Assembly: GCA_025991245.1 (NCBI GenBank)
Contig: BQMJ01000023.1
Location: 87,001 to 151,000, forward strand
Reading direction: 5' to 3'
Length of the DNA: 64,000 nucleotides
Source: Galdieria partita
Lineage: Eukaryota > Rhodophyta > Bangiophyceae > Galdieriales > Galdieriaceae
The position numbers and the translations under genes were made by a program. Of this stretch, positions 1 through 9,861 are shown one piece after another. The notes below the pieces were generated by a model. The model did not search any database, was not told the origin of the DNA, and saw only the letters and a program-made list of their open reading frames with translations. Position 1 is the first letter of the stretch. Every line of letters starts with the position of its first letter.

Positions 1-393
1 CACCCAATTTACGCTACACAAGTAAGAAAAACAAGAATTTCAGTACCAACTTTTAACCAAGATCTTGGCACCTTTTGCTCATTTCAACACAGTCACTTTC
101 GAAAAGATTGTAAAAATGAAAGTTCAATTGCAATGATAGTCACTTTACAAAGAATGAATTCAAAATGAGGCATATTGATAATAATGAACACAACAAAGTG
201 TAACGGCGTTCTATTCAAGATAAGACTCAATTCTTCAGCTCGGATCAGCTTCTGCTGACAAATACCTCAATGGTACTATTTAGAAATCAAAGCTTTGTGT
301 GGACAATGCTGTCTCTTCGGCTTTTGAGTTGTGCTTGCAGTGATAACGCACCGTTTTAAGAACAACTATTTTTCCGTTTCTGTTCTATATTAC
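1..393. other. Left-edge intergenic stretch
   Basis: AT-rich sequence upstream of the DUF2103 gene with no reading frame or RNA structure I can support. It probably holds that gene's promoter and 5' leader. A short upstream ATG frame starting near 306 ends within about 18 codons and is not treated as a gene. Confidence 0.4.
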
Positions 394-1764
394 ATGCGTC
401 CTTTTTTCGTTTGTCCAACTGTGAAGAAGATTACGGCATACAGTGGTAATCATGCCACAGAAAGACTTCAGGTTTCAGTTTGTCTGTTGTCGTTTGTAAC
501 GAGGCTCAGATATGTTCATCCTCGCTTGAATCTTATGAAGTTACTTCATTGTTGCAATGTTTTCTATTGCAACGATGAAGCAGCAAACGACAGAGAAGCG
601 CAATATCAATATTTGGAGGAAACATTTGGACTAAGACAGTCTTTTATGGAAAAGAAGCACAAGGCTCGTAAATATGATCCACGTTTGTTTTGGGAAAGCT
701 TTTCGGAGAATGAAGAAGATGGGAAAGAGAAAGTAAGAAAGAATCATGTAAAGAATGAAGAGGGCAAGCGTTTAGTCAGAAGAAAGCACGGATTCACGAG
801 GAATGTAAAAAAGGCAACATTCACCAACTCCGAAAGTGCGATTGACTTTGGAGAACAGTCAAAACGCAATGTTTCAAAAGATCTAACGTGGAAACCTGAG
901 GTTAAGGAAGAACCTGGAGGAAAATATCCCTCTCCTCGTCCGTTAACTGAACTAGTAAGTTTGGAAACTAGTGAAAATGTGGCCTTTGCATATTTAGATT
1001 CTCCCTGTTCTAACTTGGTCTTCAAGACACTGCTAGATGTCATAAGGAAAGTTTCCTGTGTAAAAGTTACTCTCATTTTAAAGGGAGATGAGTCCACGCT
1101 ACCAGCAGGTTGCATGAGTTTTGTTGAAATGGTCGGAAAGGAAAATTGCTATTTTGACACAAAAGGTTGCTTTTTTCAGGAAGAAGTTGTCTCACCTGTC
1201 CAAAATTACTGTGTGATGTTGACTTGCAATGAAAACTATACAAGTAATGCCTCTTATTCCGTGCAACAAGTCATCGAGTCTTTGCACAAGTCAGCATGGA
1301 AGATTCATCTGTATGATTTACGAGACGTGCGCCAATGTTTTTGGAACAGTTGCCGCAAACTGCCAGAGTCGTTACAATCGAAAGAACAAGCAGAGATATC
1401 TTTTCCCACATCAGAGATTCCACGCAGAGGTGCATTTTCAGCAAGTGGAAGAACAAAGCGAATTCCACAAAAAGAAGATAAGGCACGTATAGTTGTAAAT
1501 CATTCCACATATATTCCGGGACTTATCAAAGCGTTGGAGTTACTGTCAGAAGAACCATGTGTTCAGACTATTGTTCCTGGTCGTCTTCGGAACGGTAAAA
1601 GTCGTTCACCTCATTTGCTATTAAGAGTTACTACTACAACGCCTACAGGTTTTAAACTTCTTGCTCGAAAAGGTACCACTGTCCAAGAAGTTTTTATTGT
1701 GACTTCAGCGGAACGTCAGTTTATAGAAGAACTTGTAAACAAAGTCAATAAATTAGCTGCTTAA
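394..1764 (+). CDS. DUF2103 family protein, likely organelle-associated
   Basis: A single-exon protein of about 456 residues. Its last 95 or so residues match the DUF2103 family (annotated in cyanobacteria as a predicted metal-binding protein): a VNHSTYIPGL stretch, then GRLRNGKSRSPHLLLRV, then FKLLARKGTTVQEVF, in the family's order. The long N-terminal part is basic and low in complexity, with no domain I recognise. The frame is open further upstream, but ATG 394 is its first methionine codon. The N-terminus is rich in hydroxylated and basic residues and could carry a transit peptide, which fits a gene of cyanobacterial or plastid origin; that is inference. The biochemical role of DUF2103 is not known to me. 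An upstream exon cannot be ruled out. Confidence 0.75.
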   Translation: MRPFFVCPTVKKITAYSGNHATERLQVSVCLLSFVTRLRYVHPRLNLMKLLHCCNVFYCNDEAANDREAQYQYLEETFGLRQSFMEKKHKARKYDPRLFWESFSENEEDGKEKVRKNHVKNEEGKRLVRRKHGFTRNVKKATFTNSESAIDFGEQSKRNVSKDLTWKPEVKEEPGGKYPSPRPLTELVSLETSENVAFAYLDSPCSNLVFKTLLDVIRKVSCVKVTLILKGDESTLPAGCMSFVEMVGKENCYFDTKGCFFQEEVVSPVQNYCVMLTCNENYTSNASYSVQQVIESLHKSAWKIHLYDLRDVRQCFWNSCRKLPESLQSKEQAEISFPTSEIPRRGAFSASGRTKRIPQKEDKARIVVNHSTYIPGLIKALELLSEEPCVQTIVPGRLRNGKSRSPHLLLRVTTTTPTGFKLLARKGTTVQEVFIVTSAERQFIEELVNKVNKLAA

Positions 1765-2654
1765 TAGATTAGAATTGTGATTCGTTTCTGAAATTTTATT
1801 TCTTTTCAAAGGTCCGATTTATATTTGGAAGCTTTTCCAACTTGCACAGTTTGATAAAACGCGTCGCACATCTTCTACAATACGCATTGTAAATGTGTGA
1901 ATGAAATATTTGGTTCAAAATATAGGAAAATTTCTTTTACAGTCTTTGTTTACAAATCGAACATAAGACAAGGAAACAATTAGTGTAGGAATATGAAACC
2001 CATATTGTCCAACATGTCGCTGTTCAAGTTCATCCGTGGACTACTGTATCAACTGTCCTCCAATTGGCTAGGACGACCCGATTCTCCAGTGGGAAAGATT
2101 CTTGACGAAACTTGACAAAGGTATAACTGGAAGAGTTGTTATGTAACAGGGCTTGGAAGATGCCGAAATTGAAATGGTATAGTAGGTTGTGCTTCATCTT
2201 TGCTTTCTCCAAACAACTGACAATTTGGCCTCAACTTGTTACAACACTTACTATAAAACTCATAAGCAAGACATCAGGGTAATTCTTCTTATCCATTATG
2301 ATGAGACTCTGTTTTCAAATAGAAATGAGCATTTTATAAATTAGATCACTACACATTAGGATGAACAGCTACCATAGTCTGGAGTTTGCTGGAAAATTGT
2401 TCGAGTTACTACAATAGATGGTTTAGACTCTTTTTATTTATGAACGTTTGGTTTTCTTTGAAGTTATATTCTTTAAAACACAAGCATAATAAAGAATTGC
2501 CGTCCCGCTAAAGAACTTCAAAGACCACTTTTAAAGGCTAAGGAAACAGAGTACATTGCCTCTCATCGGCCAGTTTTGCTTTCCCTGCCTCATTGGAGAC
2601 GGAGGTCTTTTGTACTTCTTGGCGGACTAGCACAGAGTAGACTGCGCAACACGA
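1765..2654. other. 890-base intergenic stretch with a weak candidate frame
   Basis: No well-supported gene. A plus-strand frame beginning at ATG 2014 encodes about 33 residues rich in hydrophobic and aromatic amino acids, and could be a first exon of a small membrane protein. I could not find a convincing downstream exon. The rest is AT-rich spacer holding the promoter of the gene at 2655. Confidence 0.3.
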
Positions 2655-4175
2655 ATGAGAAATTGGGAGGCAGGTGTTATAGCACTTTCAATAAGTATTG
2701 CCGCTTCAATAGCTCTTTACGTTTATTATTCAAGACAGACAGCATTCGAGAAACCGGCCCAGTCAGAAGAAGTTCCAGCAAAGACACAAAAGAAGAAGAA
2801 GAAAAGGAAGGGGAAAAACAAGCATAAAGTAATTCATGGTGAAGATGAAGAACTAGATCGCATAATTGCTGAAATTAATGGCTCTTCAACTTTGCCAGGG
2901 ACTGACGACCTGAGAGCAAATCAAACACCTAAAGGCACATTGAATGAAGACCTTCAAGATAAAAATGAAGAGCGAAAGTCAAAAATTCAGGTAAATAAGT
3001 TCGAAGAAGATCTTCGTGCTGCTGTCAATGTTTCTCTAACGTCTATTCACGACACCGGGGTTGCTAATGGACCGAGAGAAGAAAGAGTGCTTGCAAGTTT
3101 AAATCAAATCGTTGACCCGTGTTCTTTAGACACTTCAACTCGTTTTTTGATAGCTCAGTGGTGTCATACAGTATATTGCACACTAACTACCCAAAGTTCA
3201 GTACAAGAGTTGTCCGCTGAAGAGGTGGAAAGATTAAGAGCATCTTTAGAGAAAACTTATCTTCAACCAGCTTGGAATATCTTAAAAGCAAACAATGACA
3301 GTCTTAGTGCGGAGGATAAGACTCGTTTTTTGGCTCTGCAATTGGAGATTTCGTGTCGTTTACATGATCCGGAATTAATGATTCAATCTTACAACGCTGC
3401 TATTGCAGCTATGTCTGATTCGAGTTCTCCACAAGACAAACTAGTGCTGTATGCATCTGCAGCTATTATAGGGAATCCTGAGGAAGTGAAACGAGTCGGT
3501 AGACAGTTGGCTTCAAAGGAATTGGAAATATTGCACACAGCATCTATGAGAGAGTCCTCGATGATTGACTATGGTGCTCTATATCACTTGTCCGTTCGAT
3601 TGGCAGAAGTAGGAAAGAGTCTAGGCTTCGAAGTAAAGTATGAATGGAAAGCATATAAAGTTTCGAAGGCTTTCTACCGTTTACGCAAAGGAGCCGGCGT
3701 CGCCCCTCTTCGTCCTGGAGTTGGTGAGGAATGGACTGAACAAGAAAGAAATGAAGATGCGCAACTTATTCGAACAGGTTTGACTTTGTCTTTCATTCAA
3801 TTCGTAGTTGCTTATTGAAGCATAGGAGCAATAGCACATTATGTAAATCCAGGCCCTGTTAAGATTCCTATTACTGGCTTCGGTGGTCGACATGAGATGG
3901 TATTGTTTGGCTACGTAGATGTAACGGATGGTACCGAACAAGTTCGACACACAGATTTTTATACACTCAAAAGAAATTCGAAAGATGCCAGTCTTTGGGT
4001 TGGCAAAGAATTGGTCACTATGCATGCTCTTACGGTAATTAGGCTTCCTCTTGTACAGTACAACAACTGACTATACGGATAGGGTTCACGAGCGGGATCA
4101 AAAGTTGCCGAGGGAATATTGGATGTTCAACTATATATGCAACCCGATCCAGATGCTTCATGGAAAGTACTGTAA
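2655..4175 (+). CDS. Membrane-anchored protein of unknown function
   Basis: A three-exon gene (2655-3777, 3826-4034, 4083-4175) with two 48-base GT-AG introns, encoding 474 residues. The joins are supported because each restores an open frame up to the TAA at 4175. Residues about 8-25 form one hydrophobic segment at the extreme N-terminus. A lysine-rich patch (KKKKKRKGKNKHK) follows, so the protein is probably anchored with its body on the cytosolic side. The middle looks helical and TPR-like but no repeat is clear. The C-terminal part (GFGGRHEMVLFGYVDV onward) is beta-rich. I do not recognise the family and assign no function. The start is the first ATG before the hydrophobic segment. Confidence 0.7.
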
Positions 4176-4377
4176 GAATGCCAGTTTGTGATTGGTATAG
4201 GATGGAAGGTTTAATAAAAAACAGCTTTGAGTAGACTACCAAAATTTTCATCGAGTTATTCACGAAGGACATATGTTGTTTGTCCCTTTTTTGTGATAAT
4301 GCTTGTTGTTCTTTTCAGAAGACATCAATTCGTTATTGAAAGCCATTGTTTGAGGCTCTTATTTTGCTAATCGTAAT

Positions 4378-5168
4378 ATGAATCCACCGAAGCAGGACAA
4401 CGGCAAGTCTGTTCTCGTTGTTTTTACAGGACCTTCTGGAGCCGGAAAGAGTAGTATTATAGAGAAACTAAAACAGGATTACCCGGATCGAATAGGTTTC
4501 AGCGTGAGTCATACTACAAGGTCACCACGACCTGGAGAACAGAACGGAGTGGAATACCATTTTGTTTCTGAGGAAAAATTCAAAGACATGATAGAGAAGA
4601 ATGAGTTTATTGAATATGCTAATGTTCATGGACGATATTATGGAACAAGTCTTCAAGCAATAGACAGTGTTCTCAATCGAGGGCAGCTTTGTGTCCTTGA
4701 TGTTGATGTTCAAGGGTGTCGTTCTATTCGTCAGAGGAATATGAACGCTGTAATAATATTCATTTCACCTCCTTCTCTGTCGGTATGTAGGCTATTCCTC
4801 GAGAGTAACCTGAAGTGGTAACTTGGCAATAGGAATTGGAATCTAGACTTCGTTGTAGAAAAACAGAATCGGAGGCAGATTTGAGGAAACGCCTTGAAGA
4901 TGCACAAGGTGAAATGAAAACATGTGAAGAGTCTGTAAGTTATGTATACTATAACGTGTTGGTCGACTTAGAGCTTGTGTTATAGAATCTGTATGATCTT
5001 ATCATCGTGAATGATGTCTTGGATAGAGCTTATAATGAGTAAGTTGTCCATATATCAGCTTGATGAATATGCTACCTACTTTTCGATAGAGCGAGAACTT
5101 TCATTGCGGAATATTTGAGTGAAGAAAGATCAAAAACTAAAACTCTCGCTTCAGATATAAAACTATGA
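4378..5168 (+). CDS. GUK1: Guanylate kinase
   Basis: A four-exon gene (4378-4782, 4833-4934, 4986-5038, 5090-5168; introns 50, 51 and 51 bases) encoding 212 residues, the usual length. It phosphorylates GMP to GDP with ATP. The P-loop GPSGAGKSS is near residue 19, the GMP-binding stretch SHTTRSPRPGEQNGVEYHFV follows, and the LID-side PPS...ELESRLR segment spans the first intron. The C-terminal YNEARTF is formed by joining the last two exons. There is no clear transit peptide, so a cytosolic enzyme is most likely. The gene runs tail-to-tail with the NEMF gene, about 90 bases apart. Confidence 0.93.
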
Positions 5169-5258
5169 ATAATACTTGTCAACTGAAAGGAACACTATTT
5201 TAAAGGTTAACAATGTGAAAATATACTTCGCTTATTCACAATATTATCGGGTACGCAC

Positions 5259-8200
5259 TTATTTGCCTTTCTTTTTCGATACAACTTCTTGTAACCCAGG
5301 AGACAAGATTCTCACATTACTCATCATAGTTTGAATACTGTCTTGATCAGGTATAGCTCGTATAAGGTCTCGATCTCGAAAGCTTCCGTTACTCTCTGCC
5401 ATCTTTACCAGTAACGTGTTTGCTAACTTGACTGCCTTACCCTTCTTCAAGGAACCTGGTATCAACTTTACACGATATTTATAACGAGATACTGCCAAGA
5501 AAGGAGCACAGACAGGAATGGCAAACTCAAGAACATCTGATTCTAATGGTTGTCCAGTAAATAAGTCAACCACGCTTGTTTCATCTGTGATGCTTTCATT
5601 CCTATTGCTATCTTCTTCCTTAGCGTCTTTCAATGCTTCACTATGATTATTGACTTGTTGTTGTACATTGTTCCTCGAATCTTTAAGGCTTTCTTCTTCA
5701 TGAATATCGTTTGATACTTTTTCTCGCTTATTTTCTTCATCTTTCAACGATGCTACTCTCTCTGACTTTGATGAACCCAACAAAGCCATAGCCAGTTTTC
5801 TCTCTTCCAAAGTTTGTTCAGCATACTTCTTCTTTGCCCGCTTCAGTTTACTTCGTTTTCCTCGAGGCAACTTGTTTATGTCTATAGTATCAATAAGATT
5901 CACTGGAGTGGTCTCCTTTTCCTTGAAAGTTTCTAACTGAGTTTGCCTTGTGTGACCAACTTGTTTTGTATTGTCCCTTGACTTCTTAATGCTGGAATGT
6001 TTGATCAAGTTCCGATTTTCTTCAGTCCAAAATTCATGGCGCATATCCTCCATTTTGGCAAGAGTTCGTCCCGAGTCCAAATGTAATGTTCTAAGATTGT
6101 CTGGAAGCGACTCTTGATATTTCTCAAAAAGATGTGAAATATCTGTTTCTTGCACGGTGTTCTCGTAGTCAAACTGATCCTCAATGGCCGTTAAACTTAC
6201 AGGAAAAGATTCCAAGTTCTCACGACCCGAATCACTTTCTGCACAGTCTTTACTAGTTTCCAAATGTTGTTCCACAGTTTCATTCAAAGGCAGTCGTCTA
6301 TTATGTCGTTCGTTCTCGTGGTCTCCTATACAAGATGGATCCATTTTGAACAATATTCCATAACCCATTACTAACTGTGAAGGAGGGAGATAATTCTTCT
6401 TCCCTCGTATCATAAATGAGCCAGTTGTGAGGTACTCTCCACTCGGGGCTGTCTTTGAGACTTGGCTAGCATGGACCCAATATGCCGATGAAACAATCTT
6501 GCTGTTCCACGCTGAGGAATGGCACATAGCAAATGTGCCAGCTTCTATTAAAGTTTGTAATGGTATGGGTTTATCTCGAACGTGGTTCTTCACAATGACA
6601 CTTGAAGCACCGTGAATATCTGCATGGACATAAACATCATAGGCCTTCATGTAACGCTTAACAATGAGTTCATTCTGTTGAGCGTCCTTTCCAGCAATAA
6701 CAAGAAAATTTTCAGAACTAATGAACCAGTCAAACTTTTCAAACCAAGCAGGCTTTCTAATTTCCCTTATAGCAACTGCAGGTTTTAAGGATCTTTGCTG
6801 TGAACGCTCCACTTGCTTCGAGGCTTTCTTTTCAGCAACATTTAGTGCTCTCTTCGTCACTTCCAACGTCTTTTCTTTCTTTTCTTGGGCACGTTTTCTA
6901 CTTTCAAAATAACGAGCAGCATTAGCAAATGCACTCAAGGAGAGATCTATATCTGCAAGAATAACTGGCTTGGATGCATTCAGTTCTGCAACCATTCTTT
7001 CTGTTTGAAATTGTTCTTCTGTTTCATCAGTATCGTCGCAAGTATTATCTTCCGAACGATACTGAAAATTTTCCTTTGGGTCCTCATCTTCTCGAGTTGA
7101 ATCAACGGGAAGCATGAGAGTGATTTCATTTCGATCTAAATGCAACGAGTGAATTATTTCCACAACAGGATTACCTTTTTCCTTTTCTTCCTCTAACATC
7201 TTGCCAAGCTCATCCCACGAAACCCCACTAGCTATCATCGCTCGAACAACCCATATTGCCTTGTCAACTTCATCAGCATTTAACTCAACCGCCTCGGCAA
7301 TCTTAAAATTTTCTTCTTTTGCCCTCTCCAATTCATCAATACGACGTTCCAAGTCCTTTCTTAGAGACTCCACCTTCTTGCTAACTACCGATTCCTGCTT
7401 GGAAGCTGTTGCCTCGGCCCTCGCCTTTTCTAGGTTGGCAAAGTAAACATCAACAGCTTCGTTAAATGTTGAAAATTTCATGTAGGGTTTGCTGCTCAAC
7501 TGGCATAACAAATATGGACTGAAATCTTCGTACACCATTCGTTCAAACTCGGACAACGAAAGATCTTTGGTTTGGTCATTTACAATGGAAACATCCTTCC
7601 TGTAAAATATGTATCCTTGTTCCAAAGGCCAAGTCTCATAAGTATTATCGCTATCACATAAAACGGGCTCAAAGCCTTCAAGACTCTGTAGAAAAGACAA
7701 GGTCTTTTGAGATACAAGTTCTTCACCGTCTTCGGCACTCTCGAAAAGCTCCTTTATCTTGGCCTTCACACCGAAACCCGACGTTGCAAGGGCGTGTTCG
7801 ATTACTTGGGGGCCACAAGATAACCTAGTGGATAGAAAGTTTCGGACCAACTCTGTTTGAGACGCATCTCTCAGCAGAGTTAAAACTGAGTTCTTCGAAA
7901 AAGAAATATGAAAACGAAGAAGATGAACGGGATATTTGTTTCTTGTAAAAATATGCACGGGCTCCTTGGTTACACCAAAAGGTCCCTTGTAACTTCTCAG
8001 CGCGGAGAGAATAGTGTATTCCTCGTCCGTCAGAATAATATTTCCTGAGGAGTAGAGCTCTACAATTAATCTGCAAGGTCTCTCTACCGCGCCTTCAAAT
8101 ACTCTTGAACTAAAGCCCAGTTCCACAACACGATCGGCACCCAAAGTTCGTATCTGCTGTATTTTCCTTGAGCGAATATGCTTCCGTAACTTGACAGAAA

Positions 8201-8486
8201 AGCCAGAAGGAATATTTGCCTTATCTCTATAGAAGTGGGTTTCATGGATCCGTATACCTGACTCTATTAATACAAAGGTCTTTTCCCAGTTACTGTTGGA
8301 AGATTCCTCTGCAACAGCCACTTTCTCTTCGACGGAACCTGCAGTTCTTGGAGGAACTGAAATCTTAAGCAGGTATGTTGTCGGCGTCACATCATAAATA
8401 TTTACCACTCGAGCACCTATTAAACGTCTCCGAAGAAACTTGACTTCCGCTTGTAGGTCTAGCAGAGAAAATCGGTTTCGGGGCAT
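5259..8486 (-). CDS. NEMF: NEMF/Rqc2-type ribosome quality-control protein
   Basis: An intronless gene for 1075 residues, typical for NEMF/Rqc2/Tae2. In eukaryotes this protein binds peptidyl-tRNA on stalled 60S subunits and directs CAT-tailing with Listerin. The N-terminal NFACT-N region begins RFSLLDLQAEVKFL. A long coiled coil rich in Glu and Lys occupies about residues 350-450. The NFACT-R core (WFEKFDWFISSENFLVIAGK, then YVHADIHGASS) lies near 580-640. The NFACT-C end carries IPVCAPFLAVSRYKYRVKLI and a lysine-rich tail. The frame stays open five codons further upstream, but 8486 is its first ATG and starts MPRNRFS as in the family. The gene is divergent from the MDR gene at 8598, so the 111 bases between must hold both promoters. 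Confidence 0.92.
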   Translation of the reverse strand: MPRNRFSLLDLQAEVKFLRRRLIGARVVNIYDVTPTTYLLKISVPPRTAGSVEEKVAVAEESSNSNWEKTFVLIESGIRIHETHFYRDKANIPSGFSVKLRKHIRSRKIQQIRTLGADRVVELGFSSRVFEGAVERPCRLIVELYSSGNIILTDEEYTILSALRSYKGPFGVTKEPVHIFTRNKYPVHLLRFHISFSKNSVLTLLRDASQTELVRNFLSTRLSCGPQVIEHALATSGFGVKAKIKELFESAEDGEELVSQKTLSFLQSLEGFEPVLCDSDNTYETWPLEQGYIFYRKDVSIVNDQTKDLSLSEFERMVYEDFSPYLLCQLSSKPYMKFSTFNEAVDVYFANLEKARAEATASKQESVVSKKVESLRKDLERRIDELERAKEENFKIAEAVELNADEVDKAIWVVRAMIASGVSWDELGKMLEEEKEKGNPVVEIIHSLHLDRNEITLMLPVDSTREDEDPKENFQYRSEDNTCDDTDETEEQFQTERMVAELNASKPVILADIDLSLSAFANAARYFESRKRAQEKKEKTLEVTKRALNVAEKKASKQVERSQQRSLKPAVAIREIRKPAWFEKFDWFISSENFLVIAGKDAQQNELIVKRYMKAYDVYVHADIHGASSVIVKNHVRDKPIPLQTLIEAGTFAMCHSSAWNSKIVSSAYWVHASQVSKTAPSGEYLTTGSFMIRGKKNYLPPSQLVMGYGILFKMDPSCIGDHENERHNRRLPLNETVEQHLETSKDCAESDSGRENLESFPVSLTAIEDQFDYENTVQETDISHLFEKYQESLPDNLRTLHLDSGRTLAKMEDMRHEFWTEENRNLIKHSSIKKSRDNTKQVGHTRQTQLETFKEKETTPVNLIDTIDINKLPRGKRSKLKRAKKKYAEQTLEERKLAMALLGSSKSERVASLKDEENKREKVSNDIHEEESLKDSRNNVQQQVNNHSEALKDAKEEDSNRNESITDETSVVDLFTGQPLESDVLEFAIPVCAPFLAVSRYKYRVKLIPGSLKKGKAVKLANTLLVKMAESNGSFRDRDLIRAIPDQDSIQTMMSNVRILSPGLQEVVSKKKGK

Positions 8487-8597
8487 AAAATTTGAGAGCA
8501 ATGCTAAAATGGAATTTCTTCCTTATTCCCGTTTGATAATTTTTTGCCAGTTATTTCTATCCTTGATTAGGTTTTAAGGTACTGTTTTTGCTGTGGC

Positions 8598-9626
8598 ATG
8601 TCCAACATACCTTCTTCACAAGTCGCGATTCAAGTGCTATCATTTGGTGATCCAGTTGAGGGTCTCGAAGTCCAACACGACAGACCCGTAGAGGAACCAC
8701 GGGAAGGGCAAGTATTGGTAAAGATGCACTTGGCTGCATTAAATCCTTCCGATGTCTTCACTGTGAAGGGACAATATCCTGGAGTTAGGGCAGTTTTGGA
8801 GAAGAGAACCGGATTTGTACCTGGTTTGGAGGGTTGTGGGACTGTGGTTCGTACTGGTCCATCAGTTTCCCTTTCAGTAGGAACGAGAGTTGCAGTATTT
8901 CTGGAGCAGACAGCAGGTACTTGGCAATCGTTTGTGACTACAGAGGAATCACAATGCTTCCCTGTTCCAGAGGAAATGGAAGACTTTGTAGCTGCACAAC
9001 TCTTTGTTAATCCTTTAAGTTGTTTAGGAATGCTTCGTCTTATTCTTGACTCTTCTCCAGTACAAGAGAATCCTTGGATAGTCCAAACTGCTGCAAACTC
9101 AACGTTGGGAAGAATGTTTATTCAGATGTCAAAAGGCTTTCAACTCAAAACAATAAACATAATTCGCACGAGTATCGAAAAAGATGCGCTCTTGAAATTA
9201 GGTGCTGATATTGTGATTTCTTTAGACGAAGAAACGGACGTTATGAAGAAAGTTAAAGAAATAACGAGCGGCCTTGGCGTTGCTGCTGCTTTGGATGCAG
9301 TAGGAGGAGATATCGGAACTTTGGCTCTTCAACTGCTTGGAAAGAATGGTCTCTTTATTGGATATGGTAGAATGAGTGGAGAACCCATCAGAGTAGTTAA
9401 TAGACAGCTAATGTATCATGGAATTACTATTCGCGGATTCTGGCTTAGTTCCTTTCTACAAGGGAAGTCGAAAACTGAGTTGGTTCACTCGGTTATTGAT
9501 TTGTGGAGTCAGAAGTGCTTTGCTCCTTCAGTGGAAGCAATATACACTTTGGATGATTTCAGAACGGCGTTGAAATCTCAGTTTACCCCGAACAGGAAAG
9601 GAAAAATCCTTTTCCGTCTCAATTGA
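8598..9626 (+). CDS. Trans-2-enoyl-CoA reductase-like MDR oxidoreductase
   Basis: An intronless 342-residue member of the zinc-independent medium-chain dehydrogenase/reductase superfamily. The GroES-like half contains AALNPSDVFTVKGQYP and PGLEGCGTVV. The Rossmann half contains VNPLSCLGML followed by QTAANSTLGRMFIQ, which resembles the cofactor-binding stretch of mitochondrial MECR/Etr1 more than a classic GAGGVG loop. The four cysteines of the structural zinc site are absent. MECR reduces enoyl thioesters in mitochondrial type II fatty acid synthesis; related quinone oxidoreductases are an alternative. No strong presequence is visible, which weakens a mitochondrial placement. Confidence 0.75.
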   Translation: MSNIPSSQVAIQVLSFGDPVEGLEVQHDRPVEEPREGQVLVKMHLAALNPSDVFTVKGQYPGVRAVLEKRTGFVPGLEGCGTVVRTGPSVSLSVGTRVAVFLEQTAGTWQSFVTTEESQCFPVPEEMEDFVAAQLFVNPLSCLGMLRLILDSSPVQENPWIVQTAANSTLGRMFIQMSKGFQLKTINIIRTSIEKDALLKLGADIVISLDEETDVMKKVKEITSGLGVAAALDAVGGDIGTLALQLLGKNGLFIGYGRMSGEPIRVVNRQLMYHGITIRGFWLSSFLQGKSKTELVHSVIDLWSQKCFAPSVEAIYTLDDFRTALKSQFTPNRKGKILFRLN

Positions 9627-9861
9627 GAATTTGGCTGTCATGTATAGCTTATGGTATAATAGATTTGGGCTCTGTTTACCGTCCAAGGAGTTGCGTGGTG
9701 CGTTATAAGTCAAGACACTGAAAATTGGAGATACTGTTTGTAGCATTGTAACAAGAATTGATCATTAAGGTGTTGAACATTTCTGTATTTATGAAAATTT
9801 TTGACAAACGAACATTCAAGTAGGTGTGACATCACCATGACAACGAGAAACCTATGAATCT

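Noticed and set aside
744-1115. Minus-strand frame inside the DUF2103 gene
   Set aside because: Antisense shadow of a coding exon.
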